Assembly: GCA_012932295.1 (NCBI GenBank)
Contig: JAAONU010000123.1
Location: 124,001-188,000, forward strand
Origin: Cyclina sinensis
Lineage: Eukaryota > Mollusca > Bivalvia > Venerida > Veneridae
DNA: 64,000 nt
Direction of reading: 5' to 3'
Part shown: positions 21,426 through 32,800 of the stretch, piece after piece
Position numbering within the stretch: the first letter of the stretch is position 1
Layout: each line of letters begins with the position of its first letter
Notes under the pieces: model-generated
The model's database searches: none
What the model was told of the DNA's origin: nothing
The model's input: only the letters and a program-made list of their open reading frames with translations
Translations under genes and position numbers: made by a program

Positions 21426-21570
21426 ATGTAACCCGGAAAGATCCACCTGCCCCGAGCTGGGATTGAACTCAGGTACCTTCGATTACTAAGCGGGCGCTCT
21501 ACCACGTCGCCATAAAAGCTATCTTATAGGCAAGGGAGTAGAAGTGCCGTATTATACCTCTGCTACATAC
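21426..21570 (-). mobile_element. tRNA-headed SINE, duplicate copy 1
   Basis: On the minus strand: GACGTGGTAGAGCGCCCGCT with anticodon loop TTAGTAA (Thr AGU-like), B-box GAGTTCAATCCC, then CAGCTCGGGGCAGGTGGATC. It is preceded by CTACTCCCTTGCCTATAAG. The same about 145-bp stretch recurs at 21694-21838. Confidence 0.7.
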
Positions 21571-21693
21571 ACCCCTACATACACCCCCTCCTTCATAGAA
21601 TTCGTCTTCGAATTCATGGAGCACTGAATGTCTGTGGGACTTTTTAAGGGTGCCTTCAAATCTACACTAGTGAGTTATTTACGTTGGGCGCCA

Positions 21694-21838
21694 AATGTAA
21701 CCCCAAAAAATCCACCTGCCCCGAGCTGGGATTAAACTCGGGTACCTTCGATTACTAAGCGGACGCTCTACCACGTCACCATAAAGGCTAGCTGATAGGC
21801 AAGGGAGTAGAAGTGCCGTATTATACCTCTGCTACATA
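21694..21838 (-). mobile_element. tRNA-headed SINE, duplicate copy 2
   Basis: Direct repeat of 21426-21570, differing at about ten positions (for example AACCCCAAAAAATCC against AACCCGGAAAGATCC). The spacing of 268 bp with unlike sequence between suggests independent insertions or a partly deleted segmental duplication. Confidence 0.7.
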
Positions 21839-22265
21839 TATACCCATCAGTTTTATGACCGACAACTAGGTAAATACATTTACAATTACATGTACATGTA
21901 TTTCATTGGTCAAGTCGAGAGAATCCAACGAGAACCAGAATTTGATTTCCTGATAGATTGATGTTTCTTGCACGAAAGAAAATTCGTTGAATAAAAATTA
22001 TATATATAAATACAATTTACTTCCATCTAAAATTGTTAGTATATGGCAGTGTTACATTAAGCCGCAGTATGTCGTAATAATTTTTTAAATCTGCATGTGA
22101 ATATTCGACAACGTCCTATAAAACTATTTATCTAACATATCAGCCCAGTGATAATGTTATCAATATTTGTATGTCAGCAAGAGAAAAAAGAGCTGTACTA
22201 AAGAGTTTGGGAAAAGAGTTGAGATACTAGCGAAGTTAACACTGTATTTAATTGCCTGTGGGATA

Positions 22266-22740
22266 TACGAGGGTTGTTTGATAAGTTTGCGGACAAGGTT
22301 TATTATAAATGAAAATGACAAAATACACACATAAAATTTATATGTGCCCATTCCTTGATTCAAAACAAATACGATACATAAAACAATGACTTAGCAATAT
22401 AAACTGTGCGCATAACAATATATAACAAATGGTACATATACATTCCATGGAGCACGACGTCGTAAATATCAATGTTAGAAAATAAACGTCCGTTGACTTC
22501 TCAACTTAGTCAACTGACAAAAACAACGCATTTCTAGTGACGACGAATCCACTGGTCATAAATGGAAGCGTACCAGTTCTCGGGAAAAGATGACACAATG
22601 GAACGAACCTTCAAACTGAGTCTAGAAACTGATTCAAATCGCAGTCCTCGAAATTGACGCTTCAATTCAGGAAACATTCTGAAATCCATGGGCGCGAGAC
22701 CTCGCAAATATGGTATCCACTGCAAAATCGTTCATGTCAG
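22266..22740 (-). mobile_element. Mariner-type transposon remnant
   Basis: The left end TACGAGGGTTGTTTGATAAG is a typical mariner terminal repeat and begins at a TA. Downstream lies the 3' part of a transposase gene on the minus strand (22534-22740). No matching right terminal repeat was found, so more than half of the element has been lost. Confidence 0.75.
22534..22740 (-). pseudogene. Mariner transposase, C-terminal fragment
   Basis: The frame encodes LAPMDFRMFPELKRQFRG, then LRFES and ENWYASIYDQWIRRH, ending at TAG (22534-22536). It aligns with the mariner motif S/P-D-L-A-P-x-D-F...F-P-x-L-K...G-x-R-F-x-S, which holds the last catalytic D (here MDF). The catalytic core and DNA-binding domain are absent. 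Confidence 0.8.
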
Positions 22741-22918
22741 TTGAAAACAGTACTTCTAAAATTTCAAATATCCTAATATATCCTAGATATTAGTCAAAAG
22801 AATCAAAAGTGAAGTATAAAACAGCGAATAAAATTCGTAAAGATGTAATTGCATGTTGAAGATATATCAGCAGAGGTTGATGAGATCAGTGATAAAGTGA
22901 GTAATTTATCCACACTAG

Positions 22919-23152
22919 CAACCCCCCTGAGTCGATTTCGCCGGTTTGCGACTGCTTCTGACTTTTGTAGTACTGACACTTTCATCAAGTTAGACATTTT
23001 CTTGATTGGCACCAAAATTCTTGGAAGTCTGCAAGGGTGTTTGTAAACAGTCAGAGACCGATGAAATCAACTCGGATTTTCAAATTACTGAAAGTCTGCA
23101 AAGGTGTCAGAAACAGTCGCAGACTGGTGAAATCGATTCGGTAGGGGGCACT
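22919..23152. repeat. Fold-back element with internal duplication
   Basis: The left arm at 22921-22963 (CCCCCCTGAGTCGATTTCGC then CGGTTTGCGACTGCTTCTGAC) is mirrored at 23107-23152 (GTCAGAAACAGTCGCAGACT...GAAATCGATTCGGTAGGGGGC). The right half is also duplicated in tandem: GGAAGTCTGCAAGGGTGT...CAGTCAGAGACCG and GAAAGTCTGCAAAGGTGT...CAGTCGCAGACTGG. Confidence 0.65.
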
Positions 23153-24017
23153 GGTGTGGGGCTTACTGCTACTGCCAACTTAATTAGTTTAATATGATTT
23201 TAATCAAAATCTTTATGGAGGTATTTTTGCTGATTTTTCTAATAATTTTTATTTTTTTTGTGGAAAAAAAGCAGGACAAATGTCTTAGCATATGTTATTT
23301 CTGTTGCTGACTATTGAGTATTGTATTATTAGTAAATAGTGTTTACATTATTTTCTTTCCAGATTTTATAGTCGTTTGTACATCTTGAATGCTTAGTGAA
23401 AAAGGTATTCACACCTTTAGTACAACTGGTACACAAGACCACTCCGTTGTTGCAGAGTATTAAACCATTCAATTCAGTACATGCTGTCAAAGATAACATT
23501 TCACAGCAGGATTCTTACTCTAAAATTTGATGTCAGCCATGTATTCAGTAACCTTTTTAAATGATACAGTTACATTTATTATTCATTATCAAGCGTAAAT
23601 AAATTAATTACAAATAGGAACATGATATATTGTCGTGTCGCGTAAGCTCTGCAAGTTCCTGGGTTTGTTGCGATTTTATCCACGCGCTTTTCTTTACCAT
23701 TCGACGAGCACCTTATCGAAAGTTGAAAGCGTAAACAAACGCTTTCTGTCACTGTGACTCGAAGTGAAAAATATGCGTTTCAAGCAGGTCAGAACATTAA
23801 GTATTTATGGAGTCGTGTAACTATCCAAATGTGCCTTTTAAAGCGTTCACTCAGCTGTTCTGTTGACCTTTTTTGACAATGAAGTAATTTTAGGGCAAAC
23901 TTATTTATACTGTTAGTTTCTTCGTACCCACTGTTCTTACTGTTGATTTCTTTATTGCAGGCAAATCCAGCTATGTTCATTCATAAGATGTACACCCCTA
24001 ATTAAAATTGCTTTCAA

Positions 24018-24655
24018 ATGTTTCAAGGAACAGAAAATGCCTGGCTGCTTAGCTTCCAAATTGTATGGAGTGCCAGAGCTGACATTAAGGGACAGGCATA
24101 CCAATCTAGAGCTGAATATTTTGCTTCAAGAAGAAAGTGGTCCACTACAAAGATTGTTCGAATTATGTCTGTGGGATCATTATTGGCTCTTAAACAGGGT
24201 GAACTTGATTTTACAAAGACTTATATTCAATTTGGTAGACTTATTTTTTTTTCTTGTCTAAATCTGTATGCCTTACAAATTAGATATTTTGTACGTTGCA
24301 TTGTCTAGTAGGCCTCTACCAAGTTTGTTCAGATTTAATCTCTGGGTTATTTTTTGCCCTGCCGCAGGGGTCTTACTTGTGTAAAATATTTAACCTTTAA
24401 AAATCTTCTTGTCATAAATCGTAAATTCTAGAACTTAGGTATTTGGTATGTAGCATTGTGTGGCTGACCTCTTCAGATTTTTTGCGCAGGAGTCAACATT
24501 AATCTCACACCGGGGTTATATTTGTATGGAATACAGGGTCTTTGAAAATCTTTAATTCAGAAACTGTAATTTTGCTTTTGATTTTTGCTTTACAGCAGAC
24601 ACACAGCCAAAGTATTCAAGTGAGAGATCCTTGACCATCATGACCCCTTGTTTTA
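24018..24655 (+). repeat. Fragment of the long tandem-repeat family
   Basis: Contains 'TGCATTGTCTAGTAGGCCTC' and TACCAAGTTTGTTCAGATTT (24298-24336), the CTTGTCATAAATC block, and the family end ATCCTTGACCATCATGACCCCTTGTTTT. The open frames here are repeat-derived. Confidence 0.6.
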
Positions 24656-25611
24656 AAAAAAACTAAATATGTAGAAATACACATAAGTGTTAATTTAACC
24701 ATTTACATCTTAAAATGTTCCTTTCCTTGTATTGCAGTTTTTAGGCTATCATTCTCGTCAGTCAGGTTTACTTTAAGCCTTTAATATAGCCCTTTGGTTT
24801 TATCATAACTTGTCCTTTTCTTGTGATTTAATGAGTCTATGTGTATTTTTTTATTATCAAATATGTGAAGGTCTCAAACACACAAAAGACAGACTAATAT
24901 CATTTATAGGTATTGTCTTTTTGTCTATAATCGGAAAGAAAGCGGCAATTATCAAACTTTGAATAGTGTATTAATACATCAATGAACACAAATCATTTTA
25001 ATCGGAACATTTTATATTGCAGCTGACTTTCTTAGACAGTTCTATGTTGCTTCTTTATTCATTGGATTTTTTTCCTCTTATATTTTCATGCATTTATTAT
25101 GCTCAAAGTTTTGACAAAAAAAATGAGAGATTCATTAGTACATTAATTATGTTTGCAGGAACCATTATTTACTGATTGTTACTTGTAACGATAGAAGCAT
25201 GTTAAATGAACAGAAATTCATTTAGAGAAAGAACTACCAATCCATTTACTTTTCAGTATACACCTGTCATATTGAAAATAAAATGACAACTGTTTTCACT
25301 ATGTCTTATATCGAAGAAATACTTCTTAAATGAGATGCCGACGTGGCTTACATAAAATTTTCTTCAACCTGTTGTGTGATTCTCTTTGTTGACATACAGA
25401 TCTAGGAAATTTCCTTTAAGATTTTATAGTATATACGTGTTTGAAGTGGCAAAGCAGAAATAATATTTCACAGTCATATACAGATGGAGTCTTTTAGAAT
25501 GAGTCAGGAAGTTACAAGTCAAAAACTGAGTCCTCGAACAAAATCCGAACGAATTTAAGAAGCAAGCTGCATGCATAGACAAATTATTGTAGATATACTT
25601 ACGGACTTGAA

Positions 25612-25685
25612 ACGGTAGTCTAGGGGTAGAGCGAAGGACTCCGGGTCTGGAGGACGAGGGTTCGAATCCTGTAAGTGGCGAGATT
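25612..25685 (+). mobile_element. tRNA-like SINE head
   Basis: A-box-like GTAGTCTAGGGGTAGAGC and B-box GGGTTCGAATCC are spaced as in a tRNA, with an ACTCC/GGAGG-type anticodon arm. The acceptor stem does not pair well, and no clear body or tail follows. Confidence 0.5.
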
Positions 25686-26579
25686 CTCCAACGATCTTCA
25701 AATTTCTCCACGCTCTGCGAATACTGGACCAGGTCTGGGAACAAGGAAGCAGTTATCGAGGGCGATGAATCCAAGTTGTAAGAACTTTTATCGCAATTGA
25801 TGAAAAATAAATTTGTCTAAAATAAACTAACTTGAAAAAATCCTTGTGTTTTGTATGCTACGTCTATTTCTGCTTTCAGTCCTCTGACATAAACATTGAC
25901 ATAAACATTAGTTTCTCAAACTGTAGGTTTGTTTCTATAATGTGCTTAATTTCGCTGCTGCACGTGCTCGTAAAAGGACATTGAAAACGTGAGGAAATGT
26001 AGTTTTTACACGTATAATACAACGTAAAACAACAACAAAACAACAACAACAAAAGAAAAAAAAACAAAAAAAAAAAAACGGTCCGCATAGGAGCAATTAC
26101 AAATAATACAAAATACATGACATTTATATTGCGGAAACATTAACATATTCTATTGCGCTTTACTAACACATTTAGCAAATTTAAACAAATATAAATACAT
26201 CCAATAAATAAAATGTATCATTCAGGACAGCGTTGTCCCAACCATGGAACCAAAGAGCAGGTAAGCGATGGTAGTATCCTAATATAGGTAATTTTACGCT
26301 CTATTAATTTTGGAAGGTTTGCCAAGGTAGATACATACGATATAGATAAAGTTTTTATCGTATCTGTGTGCTTATAAGTAGATGAGTAATATTTACCTTC
26401 TTGACTACCAAATGTAAATAAAAAATGTTACCTGATATGAGCCATATCAGCTCTTGTTTGTTTCTACTTAAATACCCTTACTTAGCGGTAGAATTACAAA
26501 AAGCGTTTCTCTGATACATTGTACTTTAATCATACCCAACCAGAAAGACATTTCAGTAGCTATTGAATAAGCGGTGACA

Positions 26580-26640
26580 ATGGATAAATATTGGATTCTT
26601 ATTTGTACGTTTTATCTGACGCATTTGTATTTTGTCTCAG
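26580..26640 (+). CDS. Mosaic protein, exon 1 (signal peptide)
   Basis: MDKYWILICTFYLTHLYFVS is a good signal peptide, with likely cleavage near VSG-QLP. Donor CAG|GTAAGA, phase 1. It joins in frame to exon 2 across a 9.8-kb intron. No other recognisable exon lies between them. Confidence 0.7.
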
Positions 26641-26843
26641 GTAAGACTTATATATTTGTGATCCTGGGGTATGTCTATATTCTATAACGGAAAAAAGTGA
26701 TGCCTTTCCAAAAGTATTGCCAAGTGTTTTTCTTCCATGATCTTGGCAGCAAATGTAAATGGGTAGAAACAAGATACTACGTCTAATAGAATTTTTAAAA
26801 TAAATCTTGAGGTACAAATGTACATATAACATTTGGTGTTTAA

Positions 26844-26898
<55 letters not shown>

Positions 26899-29800
26899 TA
26901 ACATTTTTAAACATAGTTTCAATTTTTTTCTTTTTAGCTCACCTAAGCACAGCTCAGGGTGAGCTATTAGGATGGTTGATTGTCCGGCGTCCGACGGCGT
27001 GCGTCGGCCGTCGTCAACAATTCTTGTCTGAAACCATAAGAACCTTTGCAATAAGATTTTTTTTTTTTTTTTGAGGCCCCAAAAAAGGGTAACCCCATTT
27101 ATTTTTAAATTTATGATACATATACATATTTTCTAGCATTTTCAATAATGTTAGAATAAAAATACAAATACATAAATGTCATTAATCATGAGTAGATCAA
27201 AATTTAAATTCATTTTTAAGGAAAGCCTCCAGATGATAACAACTTCATTTGGACTAAATAGATGTAAAATTTTGTTTAGACCTTTTACTTACACTGGCGA
27301 AAACTTTTTAATTGTCTTCAGAAATTGCTTTGCTAGAAACGAAATAAGCAAAGCAAACTTTAATAAAGGCCAACAACAGGAGAACCAGGAAAGAAAGGAG
27401 ACTATTCCTTATTACATAGGTTTTTGCATCATTATATAGATTAATGAAGAAAACGAAGAAGAAAAGAAGTTCAAAGTCAGGTTAAAATATATACAAATAT
27501 AATAAGAGATGGGATGGCAGTACTAGATGGAAGGTTCACATGAATCCGTTTTGAAAAAAATAATCATTATTGGTCATTAAAGATTTGTATTTGCCCCAAA
27601 TTTTGTCAAACTTTTGTAAATGATTTTCCTTTTTAGCTATATACCTCTCTGTTTGTAAAAATAGTGAAATTCTTGTCTTATATAAGTGTATGCTTGGTAA
27701 AATGTCCTGAAGTTTACAACAATATATTGTGTATTTAGCTAACAAAATAAAGTTCATTATTCCTTTATCAAAATTTTCATTTCCTAAAATTATATCCGAT
27801 GAAGACAAATTAGTACAAATATTTGGACATTTTGTATTTAGCCAATTTTTAATTTCTCCCCAGTAAGTTTTTGCGTGTTGACAGTCCCAAAAAAGATGCT
27901 TTTGAGTTTCACTTTGGTTTTTACAGAAGGAATACATATTGGTGTTTTTTATATTCATTTTATGTAAAATATGATTTGTTGCCAGAATTCTGTGGTTAAT
28001 TTTATACTGAAACCATTGTAAACATGTGTCTTTTGTTATTTTAAATGGCAGTTGATAGATATGTCCCCAATTAAAATTGTCTGCTAAGTTTAGTTCTTCG
28101 CTCCATTTTATTTTTGAATTCGGATGAACATTTTTCCTTAAACTATAATCATAAATGTTTCTACATCCTTTCTTTTGTTTGTTAATTATTTTTATTATCA
28201 ATGGTTGCAATGGTGAAATTTCTGTTTTAGAGTCGAGTGTGAAAGTAGAATTTGCTAAAAAGCTTTTAAAAGACTCTATTATGCTGTAATATTGCAAATA
28301 ATTTGTATTAATATCATATTTTCTTAAAAATTCATTGAAGGGCAAAAATTTTCCTTCTTCGTTCAAGAAATCATTCATTAATATTATTCCTGCATTAACA
28401 TATCTATTATAACAAAAACTGTTTCCGCCTATTTTAAACATAGAATTATGCCAAACAGGTAAAGAGCAGAATTCACTCCAGTTTCTTGGACTCAGTCTAT
28501 TCAGATGAAATAAACCAACTAGAACATCTTTCCAAAACTGGTTTTGAACTGTATTGATAACATTCTTCAGGAAGTCATCTCCATACTTACTACAATCAAG
28601 TATAGAAGGATAAGTTGTTTGTATAAAATTGAAGTATTTAGTATTATACGTTCCGAGTCTTCTGATCCATGTCAGTTTTAAGGAGGTCATAAATAACTCT
28701 AGATTAATCATTCTTATTCCACCATGATCATAATTCTGTATTATAACTTGTCTCTTAATTTTGTCTGGTCTATTATTCCATAGAAATTTGAAAAAAAGGC
28801 CCTGAATTGTTTTTATTATATCTATACTTGGATTTGGTAAGCTAAAAAATAAATGATTTAGTTTTGATAAAGCTAAGGATTTAATTATAATGTTTTTGCC
28901 TATTGGCGTTATGATTCTTCTGGACCATTGAGAAAACAATATCTTAATTTCTTCTATTTTTGTTAAGTAGTTGGAGTTTATAATGTTTTTCAAGTTGGTT
29001 GAAAAATTAATACCTAACAGTTTGAATAAGCCTGACTCCCATACAAGGTCAAACTCAGGACAAAGTTTTAGCATACTATTTTTCATAGCCCCGATCCAAA
29101 CTACTTTGGTTTTATCAATGTTTATCTTCAAACCTGATATTTTAGCATAGAACTCTAACGTATGTAATGTTTCATTTAAAGATTTTTCTGTACCGTCTAA
29201 CATAATAGATGTATCGTCTGCATACTGTGACAGAAGAAATTCTGTACCGTTTATTTTAATTCCTCTGATATTATTATTGTTTTTTAATAAGAGTGCAAGA
29301 ATTTCCGCGCAAAGAATGAAGATGTAAGGGGAGAGGGGATCACCCTGACGACATCCACGTTGTACATTGAACCTGTCGGAGAGATGTCCATTAACTACTA
29401 TACATGACTGAATATTGTTATAAAAAAGTTTAATCCATTGTATGAAATTATCACCAAAATTGAAATATTCTAACACTTTATGCATAAATTTCCATGAGAC
29501 TGAATCGAAAGCGGTCGCAAAATCAATCATCAATAGCATTCCTGGTATTTGATGTTCTTCTGTATATTGCATAATGTCATAAATTAATCTTATATTATCT
29601 CCTATGTACCTTTCAGGCAAAAATCCAGTTTGATCTTCACTTATAAGTTTATTTAGTACCGTCTTAAGTCTTTGAGCTATACTCGCAGAGGCTATTTTAT
29701 ATGCTGTATTGAGCAAGAAAATTGGCCGCCAGTTTTTTATGTAACGTTTATCTCTGTTGCCTTTCGGAATGCAAGTTATGACCCCTTGTTTAAGGGTGAT

Positions 29801-32800
29801 AGATAATTCTCCAGTATCAAAAGCATGATTTATTGACCTAACCAAAAAGTGACCAATATCTATCCAGAAAAATTTATAAAAAGCTGCTGTGAATCCACTA
29901 CTGCCTGGGGATGAGTCATTAGACATTTTTTTCAAACTTGTCAACATTTCATTATAACTTAAATGGCCTTCAAGGCTTTGTTTTTCATACTCATTTAGTT
30001 TTGTTATACTGTCAGAATTATTAAACAATGTCGTAAGATTAATGTTATCTGTATCTCTAGATGAATACAAGTTTTTATAATGATTGCACACTTCGTTTAA
30101 AATATCACTTTGGTTCGTTAATAAAGTTCCTGTATCAGCATACAATGAATTCATTAACTTTGAAGTAAAATTTCTATTTTCCAAATTGCAACAATAATTA
30201 GAAGGTTTTTCTCCATCTGTAATCCATTTCGCCCTGGATCTTATAAAAACACCTTGCATTTTCTTTGTTCTAAGTTCTAATAGTTCTTGTTTTTTCCCCT
30301 CTAAAACTGAATAATTAATATTGTTTTCTTTTTCAAGCTTCCTAATTTCTGCTTGTATAATATCCTGGCGTTTGTTTTCTTGTTTCTTTTTGAAGGACGA
30401 GTACGAAATTGTTTCTCCCCTAATTTCCATCATTAAAGTTTCAAAAAACAATTTATCATCTATATTTAACTGTATTAAACTATTACTAATATTTTCAACT
30501 GATTGTTGTATTAATTGGTTCTCTGCTGCATATTTCAATTTTACTTCTTTAACTTTATTCTTAATTACTTCAACGTACTGAGCATCCTTTAATAACGAAT
30601 TATTAAATTTCCAATAAGAATACCCCTTTTTAAAATTATCAAAAACAAAACTTAATAAAATCATTGAGTGGTCGGTTCTATATCCTGGTTCAATTTTCAC
30701 ATTACTTATATCAGTATACAAATTATGAGATATTAAAAAAAAATCAACCCTAGCTTTTTTAATAGGGTTCTTTTTGAACCAGGTAAACTGTTTTTCTTCT
30801 AAATTTTCTTCTCTCCAACAGTCAATTAGATCACATTCAACAATCATTTCGAGGACGACCTCTCTGGCTTTAGGGTTATTTACATTGACATAATTATAAC
30901 AATCCATATTTGGATCTAATACCAGATTGTAATCGCCAGATATTATACATGGATTTTCTAAATGTTAAATTTTTCCCTTTATGTATGAGTAAAAATCCGG
31001 ATCATCTCTGTTTGGTCCATATAAACAAATCATAGTTAAATCCTTACTCATTACACAAGCGTGAAGAATGAGCAAATTTCCTAAATTATCCTTTTCTAAT
31101 CCTTTGAATTTAAAATCAAAATTATTATTTATAAATATGGCCACCCCCCTAGACTGACTGTTAAAATTACTAAAGTAACATTCGTACCCCCACTGAGAAC
31201 GAATATAATTAATTTCTTTGTCTGTAAAATGAGTATCCTGTAAAAAATAAACATTATATTTCTTCCCTCTTAGATAATTAAGAACATCTCTCCTTTTTTT
31301 ACCATCCCCTAACTCCTGAACATTCATAGAAACAAAAGTTAAATGATCAGTCATAATGCTGAACATATGTAATTATAAAGTAATAATACGTTTGACAAAG
31401 GTGCCCATAGTTACATTTTTTAAATAAATTGTAATTGCTATCTCACGGTGGAAACCATACCCATCCAGTACTGCCCCTGCATTTGTTTATACAGTAAAGG
31501 TGGTTGAAAATAGAGAACATTTAACAAGTTACACAATACATTTCCACTGAAGGCAATGTCTTCTTAAATTTTGACTTTCATTTGTATAGCCCATAAGATA
31601 AATATCAATATTTAGTACACTTCTGTTATAATCAAGAACAGTACAAAGCTCAAATATATAAAGGACGTGAAGTAACAAAAATATACAATACATATAATAT
31701 TACAGCATTAAAAACACCTGCATATGCATCATCGCCTTTATGTCATACATATTTCTCAACTAGTGACTAACAACTATAGTCTTTTTAACAGAGAATATAC
31801 ATTACCCATAATTATTGTGCGTTTTGATCGACCTGGCAGGACGTGGTTCGCTCGGGATCACTGCATTTTTATACAAGTTATGTAGCGAAATCAGCACTTT
31901 CTACAACAAGCGCGGAGATACACAAATAAAAATATACCTTCGCTATGCAATCAATTTTTAGACGGTAAAAATATTACCTGAATTATTACTAAATTGGACA
32001 ATTATAAATTAGTCGTTTTTGAAAGTACCGTCATTTGCAAGACTCAATAAAACGCACAAAGTTATCATGATTTCACGAAGCGCGAGATTACCCTATGTTA
32101 CAGCGCAAACTGTCACCAGAAGAAAAATATATATATATATATATATTTGCACTTTTTTTACAAAAGAAAGAGCTAAAACTTTTAAGCAAATGGAAAATTC
32201 TTGATAATTTCAAAAAAATGTTTTTAGCAGATTTTGAGATAGAAAAATAATGTTTTTACTATTTTATTTGAATGTGACACTTTATAAGGTAATAGATTAA
32301 ATTACCTCCTTTTATATACTGAAACAAGCGAATTCAGTCACCTTCGAAAAATTAAGAGTATCTTAAAATATTTATACACATGGAATATTAGAAAAGAAAA
32401 GTATTTCCCATGAAAATCACGAGCTAATAGCCATCTCAGACAGGTTTATGTACAGTATTAGCTGAGACTTCGACCTTTTCGAAGTGACCCGTTAATAGCT
32501 GACCTCTCACACATGTTAAAAATAAAATATAGACCAATCATAAATAGTAAGACAATGTTATCGTCCAATCCAGTTTGACAGTTTGAGATAACTGACCAAA
32601 ATTTGCATTTGTAAATAAACAAAAACACACATATTTGCGTTCCAAAAAAGAGAAAAGCTGACTAGAAAAACATTAGATCTATGAAAAAAAAAATTGAAAT
32701 AATGATGAAATTCAGTTCATGACCACGTTTATCGAAACCTGAGAAGATGTAGGCACCTACATCCATTCATTTGTTTGGAGTAATATTATGATCTAAGTAG

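Larger units (their letters stand above)
20611..26579. other. Intergenic region with repeats and transposon remnants
   Basis: No host coding exon recognised. It contains a duplicated SINE (21426-21838), a mariner remnant (22266-22740), a fold-back element (22919-23152), a tandem-repeat family fragment (24018-24655) and a tRNA-like head (25612-25685). The A-rich tract 26026-26080 includes AACAACAACAA units. The rest is AT-rich and unannotated. Its last part should hold the promoter of the mosaic gene starting at 26580. Confidence 0.55.

Noticed and set aside
24018..24308. Overlapping 96- and 74-aa frames
   Set aside because: They fall within a fragment of the long tandem-repeat family, and neither shows a domain.
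26599..27051. 150-aa minus-strand open frame near the mosaic gene start
   Set aside because: It is mostly translation of the (TA)n microsatellite and overlaps exon 1 and a repeat.
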